Source of the DNA: Selenomonas sp. AE3005
GTDB taxonomy: Bacteria > Bacillota > Negativicutes > Selenomonadales > Selenomonadaceae
DNA length: 8,363 nucleotides
NCBI RefSeq assembly: GCF_905233635.1
Contig: NZ_CAJODG010000072.1
Location: 1 to 8,363 of the forward strand
Direction of reading: 5' to 3'
The notes beneath the pieces were generated by a model, which was given only the letters and a program-made list of their open reading frames with translations, was not told where the DNA came from and did not search any database. The translations under genes and the position numbers were made by a program. Positions 6,565 through 8,363 of this stretch are shown here, one piece after another. Position 1 is the stretch's first letter. The number at the start of each line of letters is the position of its first letter.

Positions 6565-7046
6565 AAGCAGCAATAGTTTACGATTCAAGAACCCATACGA
6601 CAGAAAAAGCCGCAGGCTTTATCGCTGAGGGGCTGAAATCAATTAAAGATATTGAAGTGAAGTGCTTTAATATTGATGGGGCTGATTTTGAATATATCCA
6701 GCAGTCTCAGCTGGTAATATTTGGTTCGCCCACCTACATGGCTTCTGTTACGGCGAAGATGAAAAGCTGGCTGGAGGGCAATGCAGGAAAGCTTAAACTG
6801 GCTGGCAAGTTCGGTGGTGCTTATGCCACTGAACAATATATCCACGGTGGTGCTGAAAACGCCATTCAGGAAATGCTGGTATTTATGATGGTTATGGGAA
6901 TGTTGGTTTACTCCGGCGGTTCATCCTGCGGCAAGCCGGTTATTCATCTTGGCCCGGTAGGCATGAGTCAGGATATCGATAGCTTCAAGGAGTTGTTTGT
7001 GACCTATGGTCAGCGGATGGGTGAGCAGCTGCTTAAGATATGCTAA
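6561..7046 (+). CDS. Flavodoxin-fold protein (flavodoxin / WrbA-like NAD(P)H:quinone reductase group)
   Basis: A cytoplasmic protein of 161 aa with a probable FMN-binding flavodoxin fold. MKAAIVYDSRTHTTEKAAGF (1-20) is the first beta strand plus phosphate-binding loop. LVIFGSPTYMASVTAKMKSW (51-70) is the conserved segment of the WrbA/NADPH-dependent FMN reductase group, where GSPTY contacts the flavin. GKFGGAYATEQYIHGGAEN (82-100) is the third flavin-contacting region. The length fits short single-domain flavodoxin/WrbA-like proteins. The start at ATG 6561 has GAGGAGG (6547-6553) at 7-base spacing. It overlaps the stop of the VOC relic by four bases. It could act as an electron carrier or as a quinone/flavin reductase in oxidative-stress defence; the sequence does not decide which. 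Confidence 0.85.
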   Translation: MKAAIVYDSRTHTTEKAAGFIAEGLKSIKDIEVKCFNIDGADFEYIQQSQLVIFGSPTYMASVTAKMKSWLEGNAGKLKLAGKFGGAYATEQYIHGGAENAIQEMLVFMMVMGMLVYSGGSSCGKPVIHLGPVGMSQDIDSFKELFVTYGQRMGEQLLKIC

Positions 7047-7077
7047 GGCCAAAGAATGGGCTTTACAATATTAACAA

Positions 7078-7110
7078 ACGGCCTGACTTTCAAACAATTG
7101 TATAGGCCGT
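7078..7110 (+). promoter_or_regulatory. Alternative stem that competes with the following terminator
   Basis: ACGGCCT (7078-7084) is exactly complementary to AGGCCGT (7104-7110). The second arm overlaps the 5' arm of the terminator at 7106-7115, so the two helices exclude each other. This could be an antiterminator or a chance inverted repeat. Confidence 0.35.
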
Positions 7111-7137
7111 GAGGGAGTGGTTACCCTCACGGCTTTT
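7106..7137 (+). terminator. Intrinsic terminator between flavodoxin-like and hydrolase genes
   Basis: GCCGTGAGGG (7106-7115) pairs perfectly with CCCTCACGGC (7124-7133) over an 8-base loop, followed by TTTT. It should end the flavodoxin-like transcript. I find no convincing promoter between it and the hydrolase gene; the only small structure there is a TGCAT/ATGCA hairpin at 7157-7174. Confidence 0.85.
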
Positions 7138-7209
7138 CACTTGCAACTGGTACAGGTGCATGCGAAAGGATGCAGTTTCTTGATGATTGGCTGAAAAGAA
7201 GGCGTGGTT

Positions 7210-8151
7210 ATGATTAACGATAAATGGAAAAGACGCTGGGGAACAATTATTATCGTATTTATAGCGGCTATGTTGGCGGCTGGCTATGCTGTAGGCGCTT
7301 ATTTTGTAGATTATGCCTTGAAGCGTGGCAGTGGCACAGACCCGTTGTCACCACCTGCCGCCTGTGTAAGCATTCATGATAAGAGCAGAAAAATTCCTGC
7401 TATGCCAACGGCACCAGCGGAGACGTGGAGCATGGCTGCGCCCGATGGCAGAAAGCTGGCGGCGACCTTTTTTGCGCCGGCGCAGAATGGACACCGCTGG
7501 GCTATACTGGTGCATGGTTACGGCAGAGACCAGCGCTATGCCAGAGATTATGCTGAGGCATATCTGGAAGAAGGTTACAATGTGCTGACACCTGACCTGT
7601 GTGCTTCCGGTGAAAGTGAAGGCCAATACATCACCATGGGCGTAAAGGAAAGCGAGGAGGTCGCTTTATGGGCAGCTAAAATCAAGGAGCGCGACCCGGA
7701 GGCGGAAATCGTTTTGCACGGAGTGTCGATGGGAGCCGCCACGGTGTTGCTGGCAGCAGGCAGATACGATGTGCCGGGGCTCAAAGCTGTCATAGAGGAT
7801 TGCGGCTACACCAGCGCCTATGAGATGTTTGCCAATCAGCTGGGGGTTATCTTCGGCCTGCCGGAGTTTCCCATCATGACCTGTGTGGATATCGTAAGCG
7901 GCATGAAAACAGGAGTTAAAGTGTCCGCTGCCGCCCCCTTGCAGGCAATGCCCAATGTAAAAGTTCCCGTAATGTTTATTCATGGTGAGGCAGATACGCT
8001 GATACCGCCTGCCATGATGGAGAAATTGTACAGTGTCTGCAACGCTCCCAAAACAAAACTTATCGTAGCTGGTGCAGGCCATGGTGATTCAATGAAGGAA
8101 GCCGGGGCAGAATATTGGCAGACAGTATTCAGTTTTCTGCGGGGCTGCTGA
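7210..8151 (+). CDS. Membrane-anchored alpha/beta hydrolase (serine hydrolase, YqkD/BAAT-like)
   Basis: A serine hydrolase of the alpha/beta fold. ATG 7210 is preferred over GTG 7204 because AAAGAAGG (7195-7202) is 7 bases before the ATG but only one base before the GTG. The 313-aa protein has a basic N-terminus (KWKRRW) and one hydrophobic segment (about 11-33, GTIIIVFIAAMLAAGYAVGA), which suggests a membrane anchor with the catalytic domain outside. The oxyanion loop is HGYG (102-105), the nucleophile elbow GVSMG has Ser173, the acid is Asp262 in HGEADTLIPP, and the base is His291 in GAGHGDS. All are in the usual order and spacing. The layout resembles the anchored hydrolases related to B. 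subtilis YqkD and the BAAT/Bem46 group. The substrate is unknown; esterase, lipase or peptidase activity cannot be told apart. It is separated from the gene before by a terminator and from rplU by a strong promoter, so it is probably monocistronic. Confidence 0.88.
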   Translation: MINDKWKRRWGTIIIVFIAAMLAAGYAVGAYFVDYALKRGSGTDPLSPPAACVSIHDKSRKIPAMPTAPAETWSMAAPDGRKLAATFFAPAQNGHRWAILVHGYGRDQRYARDYAEAYLEEGYNVLTPDLCASGESEGQYITMGVKESEEVALWAAKIKERDPEAEIVLHGVSMGAATVLLAAGRYDVPGLKAVIEDCGYTSAYEMFANQLGVIFGLPEFPIMTCVDIVSGMKTGVKVSAAAPLQAMPNVKVPVMFIHGEADTLIPPAMMEKLYSVCNAPKTKLIVAGAGHGDSMKEAGAEYWQTVFSFLRGC

Positions 8152-8161
8152 ATTATTTTCC

Positions 8162-8190
8162 TTGACAACCCCCTGCCCCTATGCTACTAT
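8162..8190 (+). promoter_or_regulatory. Promoter of the rplU operon
   Basis: TTGACA (8162-8167), 17-base spacer, TACTAT (8185-8190) with TGC immediately before (extended -10). Predicted transcript start about 8197, just before the structured leader. This is a near-consensus promoter, as expected for a ribosomal protein gene. Confidence 0.9.
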
Positions 8191-8196
8191 TACTAA

Positions 8197-8320
8197 CTGT
8201 AGGCGCATGAAGTGCGTCTTGATTTGGGTTTTATAAACCCATCCCCAACCGCACAGCGAGGCTGTAAAATCTGCCTTGTGGCAGTGCCGTAGTTGGCGAG
8301 TAATCTATAGGGAGGTGTTT
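8197..8320 (+). ncRNA. Ribosomal protein L21 leader (cis-regulatory 5' UTR of rplU)
   Basis: A long structured leader between the promoter and rplU, matching in place and shape the L21 leader described in Bacillota, which is thought to let L21 control its own operon. Helices seen: AGGCGCA/TGCGTCT (8201-8219), TGGGTTT/AAACCCA (8225-8241), and an outer helix CCAAC/GTTGG (8245-8249 with 8292-8296). The outer helix encloses ACAGC/GCTGT (8253-8265) and CTGCC/GGCAG (8271-8284). The segment GCACAGCGAGGCTGTAAAAT looks like the conserved core. The ribosome binding site GGGAGGTG follows at 8310-8317. Family assignment is from recollection plus position; a covariance search would settle it. Confidence 0.75.
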
Positions 8321-8322
8321 TC

Positions 8323-8363
8323 ATGTACGCAATTATCAAAACTGGTGGCAAGCAGTACAAGGT
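8323..8363 (+). CDS. rplU: 50S ribosomal protein L21, N-terminus (3' end outside window)
   Basis: The first codons read MYAIIKTGGKQYK, the highly conserved start of bacterial ribosomal protein L21, which binds 23S rRNA in the large subunit. The ATG at 8323 has GGAGGTG (8311-8317) at 5-base spacing and follows a dedicated promoter and structured leader. In Bacillota rplU is normally followed by a small ribosomal-protein protease gene and rpmA, which would lie beyond the right edge. Confidence 0.97.
   Translation, partial: MYAIIKTGGKQYK

Noticed and set aside
7157..7174. TGCAT/ATGCA hairpin upstream of the hydrolase gene as a regulator site
   Set aside because: A 5-bp stem is short enough to occur by chance, and nothing around it supports a role.

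Overview
The window looks like a chromosomal stretch from a Bacillota bacterium. The signs are strong AGGAGG-type ribosome binding sites, TTGACA/TATAAT-type promoters with extended -10 TGn elements, intrinsic terminators with T-runs, a purine riboswitch, and an rplU leader of the Bacillota kind. The style of the small exported proteins and of the other genes reminds me of Negativicutes (Selenomonas-like). That placement is an impression, not a demonstrated result. All supported genes are on the + strand.

Region 1 (1-4010) is the distal part of a type I restriction-modification operon. It holds the C-terminal half of hsdS (specificity subunit, entering from the left edge) followed 15 bases later by hsdR (restriction/translocase subunit). 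The hsdM gene would be expected upstream, outside the window. The hsdR reading frame is broken near its 5' end. A GTG start at 728 with a good Shine-Dalgarno opens a frame that reads like the HsdR N-terminus, but it loses frame near 760-775. The remaining 1,021-codon frame keeps every nuclease and helicase motif. The displaced 5' frame stops at a TAATG that overlaps an in-frame ATG of the main frame, so a shortened HsdR could be made by reinitiation. A 15-bp hairpin follows hsdR.

Region 2 (4010-4804) holds two small exported-protein genes that overlap by 14 bases. The second looks frame-disrupted near its 3' end and the first may be C-terminally shortened. I read this as a decaying accessory patch between the restriction locus and housekeeping genes.

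Region 3 (4814-6395) is a self-contained purine-uptake unit. It has a consensus promoter, a purine riboswitch aptamer with a guanine-type C at the specificity position but an irregular P3 helix, a transcription terminator as expression platform, and a PbuG/AzgA-type hypoxanthine/guanine permease with its own terminator.

Region 4 (6412-8151) starts with a second strong terminator hairpin and a promoter-like element. Then come a 37-codon relic of a VOC/glyoxalase protein, a flavodoxin-like protein whose ATG overlaps the relic's stop, an attenuator-like pair of alternative hairpins, and a membrane-anchored alpha/beta hydrolase.

Region 5 (8162-8363) is the promoter, the structured L21 autoregulatory-type leader and the first codons of rplU (ribosomal protein L21), which runs off the right edge.

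I see no CRISPR array, tRNA, rRNA, insertion sequence or phage gene. The most notable items are the hsdR frame break with its TAATG reinitiation site, the irregular purine riboswitch, and the gene relics at 4414-4804 and 6451-6564. I find no convincing wholly new multi-gene system.
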